Below, in pieces: positions 22,057 to 32,983 of a stretch of DNA of 64,000 bases (positions within the stretch are counted from its first letter, which is position 1; each line of letters opens with the position of its first letter). This stretch comes from Phytophthora sp. 'mugwort' (Eukaryota; Oomycota; Peronosporomycetes; Peronosporales; Peronosporaceae): the NCBI GenBank assembly GCA_033558025.1, contig JAUCEF010000013.1, positions 2,535,001 to 2,599,000 on the forward strand. The letters run 5' to 3'. The position numbers were made by a program, and so were the translations under genes. The notes under the pieces are model-generated. The model searched no databases, was not told the origin of the DNA, and was given only the letters and a program-made list of their open reading frames with translations.

Positions 22057-22107
22057 GCTCGTAAATAATGTGCCCTTGACTTTTAGTCGAGTGCCCTTAA
22101 GGATCCC
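22057..22107 (-). repeat. MULE right terminal inverted repeat
   Basis: Reads GCTCGTAAATAATGTGCCCT on the plus strand and ends GGATCCC. It pairs with 14701-14751. The match stops abruptly at the inner side (after GAGC), as expected of a defined terminal repeat. Confidence 0.92.
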
Positions 22108-22537
22108 CTAAATGTAATGGTCAGCGATCGCTTTTGTACCTTGTACTGGTATCTGACAACACTGTTCGCCCATACTCCCGCAAGAAGCTTTGAGGGTGCA
22201 AGGCTTGCACCTTGCAGAGTGTGTTGCAGTGTGTAGTCAATAATCCTCGACATATATACGGACGAGCAGTATTCCCTACAAGAAATTCTACCGTATATCG
22301 TCCGGTGGCACTGTTCACGGTCTAGCCGCAAAGTTGTAGCCAAAGAGCTCACACCAAGGACTAATTTTAGGCAGACATTCCTCTCACACCCATGAAAATT
22401 TTGGCTCTTATCTGGGACTTAAAGTAGCTTATGCATGCCTATTCTTATGGACAGGACGATTCGCAGCCCTAGCTGATGTCACTTTTTGATCAAGTAGCTA
22501 GCAGCGCGTCCTCGAGACCAATAAAATCGACGCGTGA
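22108..22537. other. Intergenic stretch upstream of the kinase gene
   Basis: Right flank of the MULE and promoter region of the PH-kinase gene. No supported gene; short minus-strand frames show no domain. Confidence 0.4.
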
Positions 22538-25486
22538 ATGACTAACAATGCTAACGCTGACGCTTCAGTACCGCAAATGGACGATGCTGAGGCTTTTGAG
22601 AATGCGACCGAGAACACGACCTTCTTCCACGGTATTAACCTCCGAACACAACCAGTTCTAACCAAACGAGGCAGGAAAACTGGCAAAATTGTGTCACGGG
22701 TCTTCGTCATCTTGGAAGGTACGTTATACATATACATAAATGAGGTCTGAGCTGTTTCAAAGGCACTAACTTGAAGCCAACCTGATGCGTAGGATACCTC
22801 TTTTACTTCCAGCACCCGGCAGCAACAGCACCATGTGGGGTCTTAGCCTTGCTCAATGCCGAATATTTTGTGCATTCTTACGCGTCGTCGGCGTTGTTGG
22901 GGAACTTTTGCATTGAGCTACGATCCCCGTTAAGAGCCTGGGGTACGCCAAACACTTAATTTTTTCATGAAATATCACTATTGTCACGTTACTAAAACAA
23001 ATGGTGTCTATGTTTTGCTCCACTTAGGAACTCTCATTCTCCATTTTCACGGATACACACCTATGGCAATTCATGAAATTAAGCAAATGATGAATGCTGC
23101 GGGAGCACACCCTCGCCGCAACCAATTCGATACAAATGGCATTGAGATTGAGAATAGTCGTCGCAGTATCAAACAGCGAAGACCGTCCCGGTTGATCACC
23201 CTCTCTAGTATTTCAAATCTCATTCCGCAGTGGGCACGTCGCAACGGAGGCAGACGCACAAGCAACGTTAACCGTGGCGAAGAAGATAGTGTGCTGATGC
23301 TGGAGAGCGAGACGGAATATGATGCGGACGCAGCCGCGACCACCAAGGCTGAAAGTACCGGAAACACGGTCGTCTGCCGCGTCACGAGGGGGTCACGAAC
23401 TAGTCTTCTCAAAGTGAATTTACGAAGCACGAGCACCGGGAGTGAGCCAAGTGATGGGAACGTGAATGTGGACCGCCCTAGCAGTCCTCAATTCCTCCAG
23501 CTCTATCAAAATACCAGGTTCTCCTTTACCCAACGTGGGCAACCACGACGGCACTTCAGCTTGGATGAACAAGAAGAACTCATTGCAGAGCAGGATATCA
23601 GTCCAGAGCATTGTCATGAGCTGTGTGTGAATGGCTTCGTGGAGAATGCAGGTCGTAAACTCTTCCACTTCATCTGGCCCTGGGAAGGTCTGCAACATCT
23701 CCGTCCTACGCGTCGACAGAGTGACGCTGCGCTACGTTTCTCAGTCGTGGTACAGAATGCCAACCAGAGGAATCATCAAGGCCCACGAGTTCGCTTCGTA
23801 TCTGCTTTTGAGCCATCTAGACACTTCGACCCCATTACCATGGCCATGATGCGACAATGGGTTTCGCCCCCGCAGCAACAACAACAACGACTTGCAATTT
23901 GTGCAGCCGACGCGCAGCCTACTGGGGCGTTGAGCACTCCAGTAGCCGCTACACGCTCTGCCAGTATCACTAGCGGCAACAGCGTCCGAAGAAATAGCAT
24001 CAATGTTGCGAGTCTCCAGATGGCATTGGCTCGCCTGCAGAATAGTGAGACCCAAACTCCTGCGGCAGTAGCTCCATTGCTCTCTACATCCAACGAGTCA
24101 AAGACGACAAGAAGTTTTACGTTCAAGGTTATACCCATGACGACCACTGCAAATACCAAGAGTGTCAGCACTCCAAAGATTGCCGCAATTCCACCAAAAA
24201 CTGGAAGTCGATTGCCTTCTCCAACCTCACTCATGTCCAAGGCTAAGGCTATTGCTCAACGTGCAGCCTCTCCAGTAACACCACCAGCTCCGACAACAGC
24301 ATCTACCACTGGAAAAGCTCCTTCACCAGTTAAAAAGGGACCAGCTCCAGCAGCATCCGTTGCTGTGGTCACAGACATTCGAGTTGTACAGGCAGTAAGC
24401 ATTGCCGAAAGCTACAGTGGGGGATACATGCTGCGTCAGTATGAACCACTTAAAGTCATTGGGCGTGGCGGCTTCGGACAGGTTATGGTGGCACGACACT
24501 TGCCTTCCGGTTCCTTAGTGGCCATCAAAACACTCAGCAAACGCGTCATCGCAGCACAAAATCAGGTCCAGCACTCTCGTGCAGAAAAAACCGTGCTTAC
24601 TCGTTGCCGCGACCACCCGTTCATAGTTAAGATGCACGCGTGCTTCCAGACCATCGATCACTTGCATCTCGTGCTCGACTACTGTCCAGGGGGTGAACTA
24701 TTCTTCCATCTCTCGCAGCGCGGACACTTTGCAGAGCCCATCGCAGCTTTCTACTTGGCTGAAGTCCTCCTCGCACTTGAGCATTTGCACCAGCACGATA
24801 TCATCTATCGTGATCTTAAGCCCGAAAACATTCTGCTCGATCAGCAAGGACACGTGCGACTTGCAGACTTCGGGCTCTCCAAGCCGGGAATTGACGACTG
24901 GACACTTGCGATGACCTTCTGCGGGTCAAAAGACTACATCGCGCCAGAAGTGCTTGCACTCGGCGAAAGACCCTCTTCGACCTCGTCCTCGTCGCCATCC
25001 GGTCGAGGCTACGGAAAAGCAGTTGATTTCTGGGCGCTAGGCTGCATGCTCTTCGAGATGCTGACGGGGCAGCCTCCGTTCTACAACGCCACAAGCCGAG
25101 CGCAGCTCTACACGATGATAATGGACGGCACGGTATCATTCCCCGCGAATATCAGCGGCGAAGCTCGCGACCTGATGCAGTGTCTGCTGCGCACGGATCC
25201 GAGGGAGCGACTTGGTGCACGCCGAGCTTCGGGAGGTGGTGCCACAGCAGTAAAGCAGCACTCTTTCTTCGCTAAGCACCACATTGACTGGGTAAAGTTG
25301 CTGAGCCGAACTCTGCGTGCTCCGCCACTTCGTCCTCGCTCCGGTGCGTTTGCCAACTTCGACTCTGAGTTCACGTCCATGACACTTGGTGGTATCGACA
25401 GCATGGTAAAATTCCCTGACAAAATTCCCATGGACTACCAGCTCTTCGACAACTACAACTGGGAGCCACCTAAATCCACGAAATAA
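22538..25486 (+). CDS. PH domain AGC-family Ser/Thr kinase (three exons)
   Basis: Exons 22538-22718, 22793-22942 and 23028-25486 (introns 74 and 85 nt, GTACGT/GTACGC donors, CACTAAC branch point in the first) give 929 codons. Splicing joins VFVILEG to YLFYFQHP and ends in TLILHFHGYTPMAIHEIKQM, together forming a PH domain at about residues 28-135. A basic, Ser/Thr/Pro-rich linker of about 440 residues with a short Gln run follows. The kinase is about 581-858: GRGGFGQV, VAIKTL, RDLKPENILL, DFGLSKPG, T-loop MTFCGSKDY, APEVL. The C-tail has FDSEFTSM, matching the AGC tail of Akt, and ends near FDNYNW, which resembles the FxxFS/TF/Y hydrophobic motif with Asn at the phosphosite. The layout is Akt-like, so phosphoinositide-dependent membrane recruitment is inferred. 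Reading only the third exon would lose the PH domain. Confidence 0.85.
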
Positions 25487-25664
25487 ACAACAAATAAAAC
25501 AGGTAAAACCGTCCAAACGCACCCATCAATTAAGCAAAGCTCGTTCGATTTTGCTAACCAAGAAGAAAACCTATCGCCGCATCCAGACTTGTGGTTGCCC
25601 TCATGGAGTTGTCCCGCTCACACGCTGAATCGCTAGGTAGCCAGCTTTTCCGTCAGGTTTTAGC

Positions 25665-27105
25665 CTACTTCCAGAGCTTGTTGATCGACATGTTCTGCTC
25701 CGAGTCCTTCTTCATGACCTTGGACACTGCCATCTCGAAATCTTCCTGAGTCACGTGGATTCGACGCTCACGCAGTGCAAACATGCCGGCTTCTGTGCAT
25801 ACGGCCTTACACTCGGCACCTGAAGACGTCGGCATCTTCTCGGCAATAACCTTGAGGTTAATGCCACGCAGCAAGTTCATCTTTCTCGAGTGAATGCGCA
25901 TGATATCAATACGCGACTAAAAACAAATACATCAGTAGCAAAAAAGGGGTTAGAGAATGATCATATCCAAACACAGTATAGCATAACGCACCCCTTCCGT
26001 CGGGTTCGGGAACTCAATCTTTCTGTCGATACGACCGGGACGTAGCAGTGCCGCATCCAGAATATCAATACGATTCGTGGCCATAATAACCTTGATATTC
26101 TGTGCAGGCTCGAAACCGTCTAGCTGGTTCAATAGCTCCAACATGGTACGCTGCACCTCGGAGTCGCCGCCTCCGCCTTCCATACGCGAGCTACCAATAG
26201 AGTCGATTTCATCCATAAAGATGATTGACGGTGACGCTTCACGAGCCATGACGAAAAGCTCGCGCACCATACGCGAGCCCTCACCAATGTACTTTTGCAC
26301 AAGCTCGGCGCCCGACACACGGATGAACGTGCAGTCCGTGTGGTGGGCCACAGCACGAGCCAGCAGTGTCTTACCCGTACCCGGAGGTCCGTACAGTAGC
26401 ACACCCTTGGGCTGAGCCACACCCAGTGCGTCGAAGAGCTCCGGGTGCTTGATGGGCAGCTCGATGACCTCCTTAATCTCGCGAATTTGCTTGTCCAGAC
26501 CGCCAATCATGTCGTAAGTCGAGTCTGGCACCTTCTCTACCTTCATCAAACTCACCAGCGGGTCCACCTTGCGTCAAGAAGATACATAAAGTTAGAGATC
26601 CTTGGTTTTTCACATTTAATAATTCGGGAACCGTCAAAACATACCTTGGTGGGTAGGATCTTGTGCAGCACGTAGCTGTCGTTGCGCAACGCCACGCGTG
26701 TGTTGGGCGTGCATTTGGTAATGTCGATGGTCTTGTCCACGTCCACGACGTACTTGCCCTCCGGGTTCACCTTGACGAGCACCTTGGACTTGCCCATCTG
26801 CTTGACCACCTCGCCCACGTACGAGCCGGGCTCCTGCAGCAGCTGCAGCTCCTCGCGTAACAAGCGGACTTCATAATTTATCACAACCGAGCAGTGCTGA
26901 TAAGAACCTTTAATCTTATATACGGCAATGAGGAAAGCATATCCATCCTACCTTTCGAGTTAAGCTCGTTGCGCTGCGCCTGCAGACGTCGCAGGTTCTG
27001 CGTTTCATCGCGCACCGTCAGCTCCAGGTGCTCAATTTTCTGCTCGTAGTAGCTGGTCAGCCCCGCGCTGTCGTCTGCCGACGCCATGGCCACGTCCGCC
27101 GTCAT
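25665..27105 (-). CDS. RPT6: 26S proteasome regulatory ATPase subunit 8 (RPT6)
   Basis: Four exons on the minus strand: 26952-27105, 26645-26868, 25992-26567, 25665-25916; 401 codons, close to the usual 400-406. RPT6 (PSMC5/SUG1) is one of six AAA ATPases that unfold substrates and open the 20S core. Visible: N-terminal coiled coil ([15 protein letters not shown]), OB fold ([20 protein letters not shown]), Walker A GPPGTGKT, Walker [10 protein letters not shown], arginine fingers in LRPGRIDRK, and the C-terminal NKLWK. Similarity to animal and plant RPT6 is high throughout. A second in-frame ATG at 27087 has a better context (GCCATGG), so the start could be 18 nt downstream. It is divergent from SHQ1, with 207 bp between starts. 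Confidence 0.96.
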
Positions 27106-27312
27106 GATCAAGAGAAACAGGACAACGGTACTTTTGTCGAGATTCCCCTCTGTTTCCTCCCCAAAGAGCGATCTAAAGGGTCGCACCTAATCGAATATAT
27201 CGCACTTACAAATCGAATAACTGTACTGCATACTGGTGTGGCAGACATATTTAAATTCATGACTGGCCCAGCAAGGTGTAGCCATTTGGAATTGTAGCAA
27301 CAAGTGACGACG
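27106..27312. promoter_or_regulatory. Shared promoter region of RPT6 and SHQ1
   Basis: The two start codons face away from each other across 207 bp. A GCCATTTGGAATTG sequence at about 27281-27294, 20-30 nt before the SHQ1 ATG, resembles the oomycete initiator. Co-regulation is inferred only. Confidence 0.45.
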
Positions 27313-29202
27313 ATGGTAGCGACGCCTAAGTTCTACGTGACCCAGGACGCCGCATGGGTGTTCGTACACGTGCACGTGCCGTTTGTGCGCGTGTCGGAGA
27401 TGGAGTTTTATGTAGACGGCGTGGACTTTACGTTCTACTGCAAGCCGTACCTGCTCAAGCTGCACTTCCCGTACGAGGTGGTGGACGATGAGCTGGCCAA
27501 GGCCGTGTACGACCCCAATAAGGTGCGTCGCAATGGCGCAATACTGTATGGACAACAATTACAGCCGATACTGATGGAGGCTTTGTAATGTAGGACAACG
27601 GTACGATTGTGGTGCACCTGCCCAAGAAGGAGCCTGGTCAGGACTTCCCAGACCTCGACATGCTCACCAAGTTGCTGCAGCCACAACGGCCTCCAGTGGA
27701 TGTCAACGGCGGCACTAAGCGGTGAGAATCGGACGACATTGTGTTGTGCTCTATCATATTGTTAGCTCAAATGCAATAGCTTTTAACTTGTTTTTGCCCC
27801 CGTCGATAGCAAAGCGCCGCTTATCGAAGTGCTGGAGTCGTCGGGTCCTGAGCCTATTGGGACTTTCCAAGAGGAAAACGATAGACTGAATGCACTGATT
27901 GACGGCAAGCCGGTACCCAGCAACGACGACGCTGCGATGGCTACGGCAGAGCAGATGCTGACCGATTCGTCGCTTCTGGATCTCGAGTCTTCGGCTACGA
28001 ACGAGAGCGTTGACTCGAATAAACTTGATGCAGGAAAAGATGCTACCGAGTCGATTAGTGTGCATGTCACCGATCTCGCGCCTTTGTACGGGTTCAACAG
28101 TGCGTACCGTGACTTTTTCCGCGTGTGGCATGGCCAAGTGAGCGAGATTTTGTCTCTGCCTGACCCAGAGCACACGCAGCCAGACCAGCGACGTGTTCTT
28201 CGCGAAGGTGCAGAAGAGCAAATGTTTGACATCGAGCGCTACCTCATGGATTTCGCAAACCAAGAAGAAGATATGTACTTTCAGCTGGCCATGGGCTACG
28301 AACCTTTCTGGAGGAAGTATCCCCTTCTTCTACCACCTGCTACAGCACTAAAGAAAATGACTCAAGTCGAAGTGGCGAAGCCTTTGGTTGTCGAAGTCGA
28401 TTCGGACGTCAATCGCGTTGGCGACAGTATCAAGACTTTATCAATGGCAACCACTCCATCATCGGTCACATTCACTGATGTCGAACAGGAACTTCTGCTT
28501 CGTCTTCCGCGAAAAGAGTTTTTACTTCCAGAAGGGAGCCCTGAAGAGAAGTTGGCGGTCGGTGGTCTGGTCGACATTCTCATTGGCTTTGTGTACGAGC
28601 ACATGACCTCACAGGGTGACAGTGGTGTGGAGTCGACTTGGACGTTAAGCATTGTGAGTCCGACGCTGTCGTGGCTGGACTCGAATGCGGACTTGCACGC
28701 CATCGTGCGCTCAGCCGTACGCCGCATGATTACCTACCCGTTCCTGCGGCAGTACGACCTGGCCTTGCACTGTGTACGTGAAGCGAGCGAGATTCTGAAG
28801 CGTGGCAAGCGTGTTGTCCTCCGGGCACTGCTCACGCTCTACCGGATTGTAGAAAAGTCGGAGACGCAGTATTTACTCAACTCGCTGTACATTCAAGACT
28901 ACTGCGTGTGGATCCAATCCGTCAATGATGAGCGTCTTCAGCGTGTGAGTGCAGAGCTGGACTCCCACATAGCTGCATTCACGAAGAGCGAAACAGGTTG
29001 GGCACTGGAAGAGCTTGAACACAGTCTCTTTGAAGCTGAAGATGAACACAGGGGCGAGGAATCGTCTTCGTCAGACTCGGATTCTTTAAGTGGAGAGGAG
29101 TCTTCTAGTGAAGAAGAGTCGAGTGATGATGACAGCAGCGATGAGGGAGAAGAGGAAGCTTACCAAGAGGTTGTAGAGGCAGTGAAACCTTTAGATCCTT
29201 AA
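27313..29202 (+). CDS. SHQ1: SHQ1, H/ACA snoRNP assembly factor (three exons)
   Basis: Exons 27313-27522, 27594-27721 and 27810-29202 give 576 residues. SHQ1 chaperones dyskerin/Cbf5 during assembly of H/ACA ribonucleoproteins, which pseudouridylate rRNA. The N-terminal CS (p23-like) domain is split over exons 1-2: TPKFYVTQDAAWVFVHVHVP, FYCKPYLLKLHFPYEVVDDE, then GTIVVHLPKKEPGQDFPDLD. Exon 3 has the helical SHQ1 domain (LYGFNSAYRDFF; FYLRQYDLAL-like helix near 28740; KRVVLRALLTLYRIVEKS) and an acidic Ser/Glu-rich tail. The start at 27313 is the first ATG and aligns with the family start. The family match is strong over CS and SHQ1 regions. Confidence 0.92.
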
Positions 29203-29355
29203 GCGATAGACACAAGACAAGCACGTGATGTATAATTAGTGAAGCGAGGACGCTTTCAAAAATACAGCTCCCGGTGCATCATGCACTGGTTTTTGACTCG
29301 CCACCCGCGACTTATGTGCATACAACAGGGTTATCTTTTGCCAGCATTGAGCACC

Positions 29356-30702
29356 ATGGCAGACCAAAACGAAGCTCGGACTGCGAGCTTTACCGGATCC
29401 GTGTCATCAGCCACAGCCTCTGCGACGGGCTTGAAGCTGCCATTATTGTTGACTGCACGGCCTGGAAACGTGGGTGTTCAGATTGACGCACACCGAGCGA
29501 TGAACTTGTTCTCGTACCCGCGCAGTGTCAAGTTTACGTCGCAATTTCACGAAATTATGTTTGAAAACGGGTCACTCGAGAACTATTCGCGCGTAGTGGA
29601 GCGCACTGCTCAACGTGCTCGACTAGTGCAGGAAAAGTTGGTAAAGTTACAAGCTCGAGAGCAGCATTTGCTGGAGGACGAAGCGAAACGCAAACAGAGG
29701 CGGATTCAACTTGAAGCAGCTCGCCAACGTCGGATTTGGCGCAAGCACCAGACAGCAAAACGAGCAGATGAACGAGCTCGGGAAGCGGCGGCGGCAGTAG
29801 CAGTGCAAAAGGTGATTCGAGGCGCTCTTGTACGAAGGGCTGCTAGAGTATTGAGACAAGTGCGGAAAACACACGAGGCTGCGTCGATGCTGCAGCGTCT
29901 AATGAAGACGTACGTGACTCGACAACAATTTGCACGAGAACGGGAGCGCCGAGTCAGGGAAGAAGAAGAAAATCGGGAACGTGAGATGCGCTCAGCTGCT
30001 GTAGTGCTGCAACGGCAGGCCCGTAAGCGTCTTAGAGTCGTCCAGGAAGCTCGAGAGCAGGCTACACTTGCTGCATGCAACGAAGACGAAGAGGACGAAG
30101 ACGAGGGGGAAGAAGCAACGTCTGTACCAGATAAGCGACCTATATCAGCGGATGAGAAGATCCTTGCTGATGCCCTAAGCAGAGGTATCAGTTTGGAGCT
30201 CTTTTTCTCCGACGAAGAAGACAGCGAAAGCGCGCTCCCCACCAACTCTACGACCTCCTCGACCAGTATAGAACCAGCAGCAAGCACTCAACGAATACTC
30301 CCCCAGCCACCACCTGTTAATGCCACTGCAGTGCGTCGACCGCGAAGACAGATTTCAATCAAGCGCGTCGGTGGAGGTTACCGCACAAAGCTCCTCCCTT
30401 TCATCACCGAGCCGTCTCCACCGAAGGAAAGAGCGTCCAATGTAACTGGAACAGGAACAATCCACTCCCATCGAGGCAGGAGATGGCTACAAGGAACTAC
30501 AGCAACTTCATTTGCTGCACCAACCGCCAGCGAGGAGTTCCTGCGTCACTCCCGGCGCTCGCCAACCATCCCAAAAGCTGCCTTATCCCCGACATCCCCA
30601 CGAATGAGCGACAGCGATGAGCTGCGCGCTGCATCCCCTGCCAAAGCCTCTTCGCCGCTTAAAGACTCTCCCTACGCCATTCCGCAACGCTTGCACTGCT
30701 AA
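29356..30702 (+). CDS. IQ-motif protein
   Basis: Single-exon gene of 448 codons. I place the start at 29356 (context CACCATGGC) rather than at the upstream in-frame codon at 29239. Residues 95-260 form a long basic helix with three IQ-like motifs: VAVQKVIRGALVRRAARVL, ASMLQRLMKTYVTRQQFAR and AVVLQRQARKRLRVVQ. These bind calmodulin or related EF-hand light chains in other proteins. The rest is low complexity: acidic near 270, Ser/Thr/Pro-rich to the end. No motor or other enzymatic domain is seen. IQ proteins of this size are often cytoskeletal or flagellar, but nothing here proves that. Confidence 0.8.
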   Translation: MADQNEARTASFTGSVSSATASATGLKLPLLLTARPGNVGVQIDAHRAMNLFSYPRSVKFTSQFHEIMFENGSLENYSRVVERTAQRARLVQEKLVKLQAREQHLLEDEAKRKQRRIQLEAARQRRIWRKHQTAKRADERAREAAAAVAVQKVIRGALVRRAARVLRQVRKTHEAASMLQRLMKTYVTRQQFARERERRVREEEENREREMRSAAVVLQRQARKRLRVVQEAREQATLAACNEDEEDEDEGEEATSVPDKRPISADEKILADALSRGISLELFFSDEEDSESALPTNSTTSSTSIEPAASTQRILPQPPPVNATAVRRPRRQISIKRVGGGYRTKLLPFITEPSPPKERASNVTGTGTIHSHRGRRWLQGTTATSFAAPTASEEFLRHSRRSPTIPKAALSPTSPRMSDSDELRAASPAKASSPLKDSPYAIPQRLHC

Positions 30703-30889
30703 GGCTTCAACATTGTTACTCCGTCACGTATTTTATGTCTCCCACTTCAAAATCCTGTTATTCTGACTACAGCCTCTCATTCAGACTTGGACTGCTCTGC
30801 TCCAGTAGAATGGCTTTAGCGACCTGCGCTGGGCTCCAGCCAATTCCAATTGCTCGTGCACTACCCGACTTGGCCCCGCCCACGTTGCA

Positions 30890-32863
30890 ATGCAGCTCTT
30901 CGCCGACTCGCAGACACACTTCGCGGCCGTGTCCGAGGACGGCCGCCTCAAAGTATGGGACATAGCCAGCGGCGCGCTGCAGCAGGAGCTTAAGGAGCGC
31001 GACCACCTAAGCTACCGGTGTACGAGCCTGGCCTGGACGCAAGCCCACTCCAAGTCGCTTAAGAGCAAGAAGCGCAGCGGCGGCAGCGGCCTGGGATTGC
31101 TGGCCTTGGGCACCAGCAACGGCGCCGTCGTCATCTGGGACCTGACCACAGGTGAGGTCATGCACACGCTACAGGCGCACAGCTCCGGTGCCGTAGAAGC
31201 GCTGGCTTTTAACCCACAGGGATCGCTGCTCTACTCAAGCTCAAGCGACAAGTACGTGCTCGAGTGGAGTGTCCACAGCGGCGAGGTGGAGCGGAAATTC
31301 CGCTGCGGCTCGGGCGGCGCGTCAGTGCTCGCAGTCTCGGCAGACGGAGAGATTCTGGCAGTTGGCGGCTCGGCATTGCGCACGTTCGACCTGTCCTCGG
31401 GCAAGAAGAGCCGGAAGCTCGTGTCGGGCCTTTCATCCGCCGTGACACAGCTGCGGTTCGCTGCGGTGGAAGACGGACTCGAGTCATCCAGGTTCCTATT
31501 CGCGGCCACAGCCGGCGCGCGGTTTGTCAACATGTACGACTTGGAGCTGACGGAGCACGACGCTCCGGCGCTCACCTTAAGTCTGCCCAGCAGTGCCGAA
31601 GGGCTGTTTGCACGTGCCTCTGTGGGCGAGACGGTGACGGCTAAGAAGAGCAAGAAGAGCAAGAAGAACAAGAAGGAGAACAGCGAGACCGCCAAGCCCG
31701 TAGTGGATCTTCTGGTGGGTGTTACGGCCCCCGCCGGTGCCATGTTCCTGTGGGCGCTCAAATATGAGCAGGTAAACGATGCGTCGGAGTTGGCATTGGC
31801 GTCGAAGCCGCTGCCGCCCACGCTTTCGACAGCCGAGAGTGCTGGCATTTTGCTGGCTGAGCTTAGCACGCAGGAGAATGAGGACCAGAAGACGGAGGTT
31901 CTCGTCGCGCGTGGCTCATCCGTCAAGCCTGTGTTTGAGAAGGTGTCTCTTGTAGAGGAGAGCGCTCCGAGCCAGTGGAAGAAGGAACTGGAGTTTGCAG
32001 AGATCAGTGACGCTCTTTTGCTCACAGCTGAGCGTGCCGAAGCGTCTGACAGCAAGCGACAAAAGGTTGAGGCTTCTGCTGACGACGAAAAGACTCACGT
32101 GCCGACGTTGAGTGAGCGGCGGGCATTAGCGAACTCCATGGCAGTAGTCGACGAAACGACCAACTTTGAGGAGCTGAACGGTGAGGCGGATGAGGAGGAG
32201 AACGAGCTGACGCTCGCGGAACGTGTGGAGGCTCTGCGTGAGCGCGTCGAGGAGGATGTGACTGCTGCTCTAACGCGCGCGGAGCGTGAGGCCGAGACCC
32301 CGGAGGACAACGCTCGCGGCAACAAGCCTGATGCATCGTCTCTTGCTAGTGTGCTCGAGCAGGCGCTACAGGCGCGTGACAATGCTCTCCTCGAGTACTG
32401 CCTGCGCACGCGCGACGTCAAGGTCGTGTCGAAAACGGTGGCTCGAGTGTCGGCCTCACGTGTACTGGCACTGCTTGATGTGATTGTTCGTAAGCTTGAG
32501 CGCGCGCCGAACCGTTTTTCGCGCCTTTGCCCATGGCTACGTGCTGTCTTACTGCACCACACGGCCTACCTAATTGCACAACCCGATCTTGTGCCTAGTC
32601 TGTCAGCTCTGTACCAGCTTTTGGAGACGAGGTTGCAGGTGCATGAGCAGATGCAGAAGCTCTCCGGTCGTCTGTCATTGGTACTGGGCCAAATCCACGT
32701 CAACAATACTAACAACGGACAGGAAGAGGATGAGACTCGTGCCGCTATGGTTTACAACGAGGGTGAAGAGGAGGTGGATGCCAAGAGCGACAACAGCAGC
32801 AGCCACGAGGAGGAAGAAGAAGACGAGGACGAGGACGACAACGTAGAGACTGAGGACGAATGA
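30890..32863 (+). CDS. UTP5: WDR43/UTP5, small-subunit processome protein
   Basis: Single exon, 657 codons. UTP5 (human WDR43) is part of the t-UTP/UTP-A subcomplex of the SSU processome, coupling rDNA transcription to 18S processing in the nucleolus. The N-terminal WD40 propeller is visible (FAAVSEDGRLKVWDIASG, GTSNGAVVIWDLTTGEVMHT, SSSDKYVLEWSVHSGEVERK). A Lys-rich patch (KKSKKSKKNKKENSE) sits near 250. The C-terminal Utp12 domain covers about 480-620 (LASVLEQALQARDNALLEYC; VLALLDVIVRKLERAPNR) and the protein ends in an acidic tail. The order WD40-Utp12-acidic tail fits WDR43 better than UTP4 or UTP15. The first WD blade may begin upstream if there is an unspotted exon. Confidence 0.88.
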   Translation: MQLFADSQTHFAAVSEDGRLKVWDIASGALQQELKERDHLSYRCTSLAWTQAHSKSLKSKKRSGGSGLGLLALGTSNGAVVIWDLTTGEVMHTLQAHSSGAVEALAFNPQGSLLYSSSSDKYVLEWSVHSGEVERKFRCGSGGASVLAVSADGEILAVGGSALRTFDLSSGKKSRKLVSGLSSAVTQLRFAAVEDGLESSRFLFAATAGARFVNMYDLELTEHDAPALTLSLPSSAEGLFARASVGETVTAKKSKKSKKNKKENSETAKPVVDLLVGVTAPAGAMFLWALKYEQVNDASELALASKPLPPTLSTAESAGILLAELSTQENEDQKTEVLVARGSSVKPVFEKVSLVEESAPSQWKKELEFAEISDALLLTAERAEASDSKRQKVEASADDEKTHVPTLSERRALANSMAVVDETTNFEELNGEADEEENELTLAERVEALRERVEEDVTAALTRAEREAETPEDNARGNKPDASSLASVLEQALQARDNALLEYCLRTRDVKVVSKTVARVSASRVLALLDVIVRKLERAPNRFSRLCPWLRAVLLHHTAYLIAQPDLVPSLSALYQLLETRLQVHEQMQKLSGRLSLVLGQIHVNNTNNGQEEDETRAAMVYNEGEEEVDAKSDNSSSHEEEEEDEDEDDNVETEDE

Positions 32864-32983
32864 TCGGATCGGTGGATGTATTAATAATACTCTCAATAGA
32901 CCAGAACAGCGAGTCTCGAGAGTCCAAGGGCCTTGCTTGTCATTTGCTTTTCATACGGATCCCGTCAACTTGAAAGTCTCGAA

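Larger units (their letters stand above)
14701..22107 (+). mobile_element. Mutator-like element (MULE) with nested piggyBac
   Basis: Bounded by 51-bp terminal inverted repeats (14701-14751 and 22057-22107) that differ at 4 positions. The left end is followed 88 bp later by the ATG of a FAR1/MULE/SWIM transposase on the plus strand. A complete piggyBac element (17920-21897) sits in the right third; without it the MULE is about 3.4 kb. A clear 9-bp target duplication is not visible: flanks are similar and AT-rich but imperfect. The extents follow from the repeats; the superfamily follows from the transposase. Confidence 0.85.

Noticed and set aside
27754..28263. 169-codon minus-strand frame opposite SHQ1
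   Set aside because: Overlaps well-supported SHQ1 exon 3; no domain.
31231..32055. 274-codon minus-strand frame opposite UTP5
   Set aside because: Shadow of a real coding exon; low-complexity Ser/Thr.
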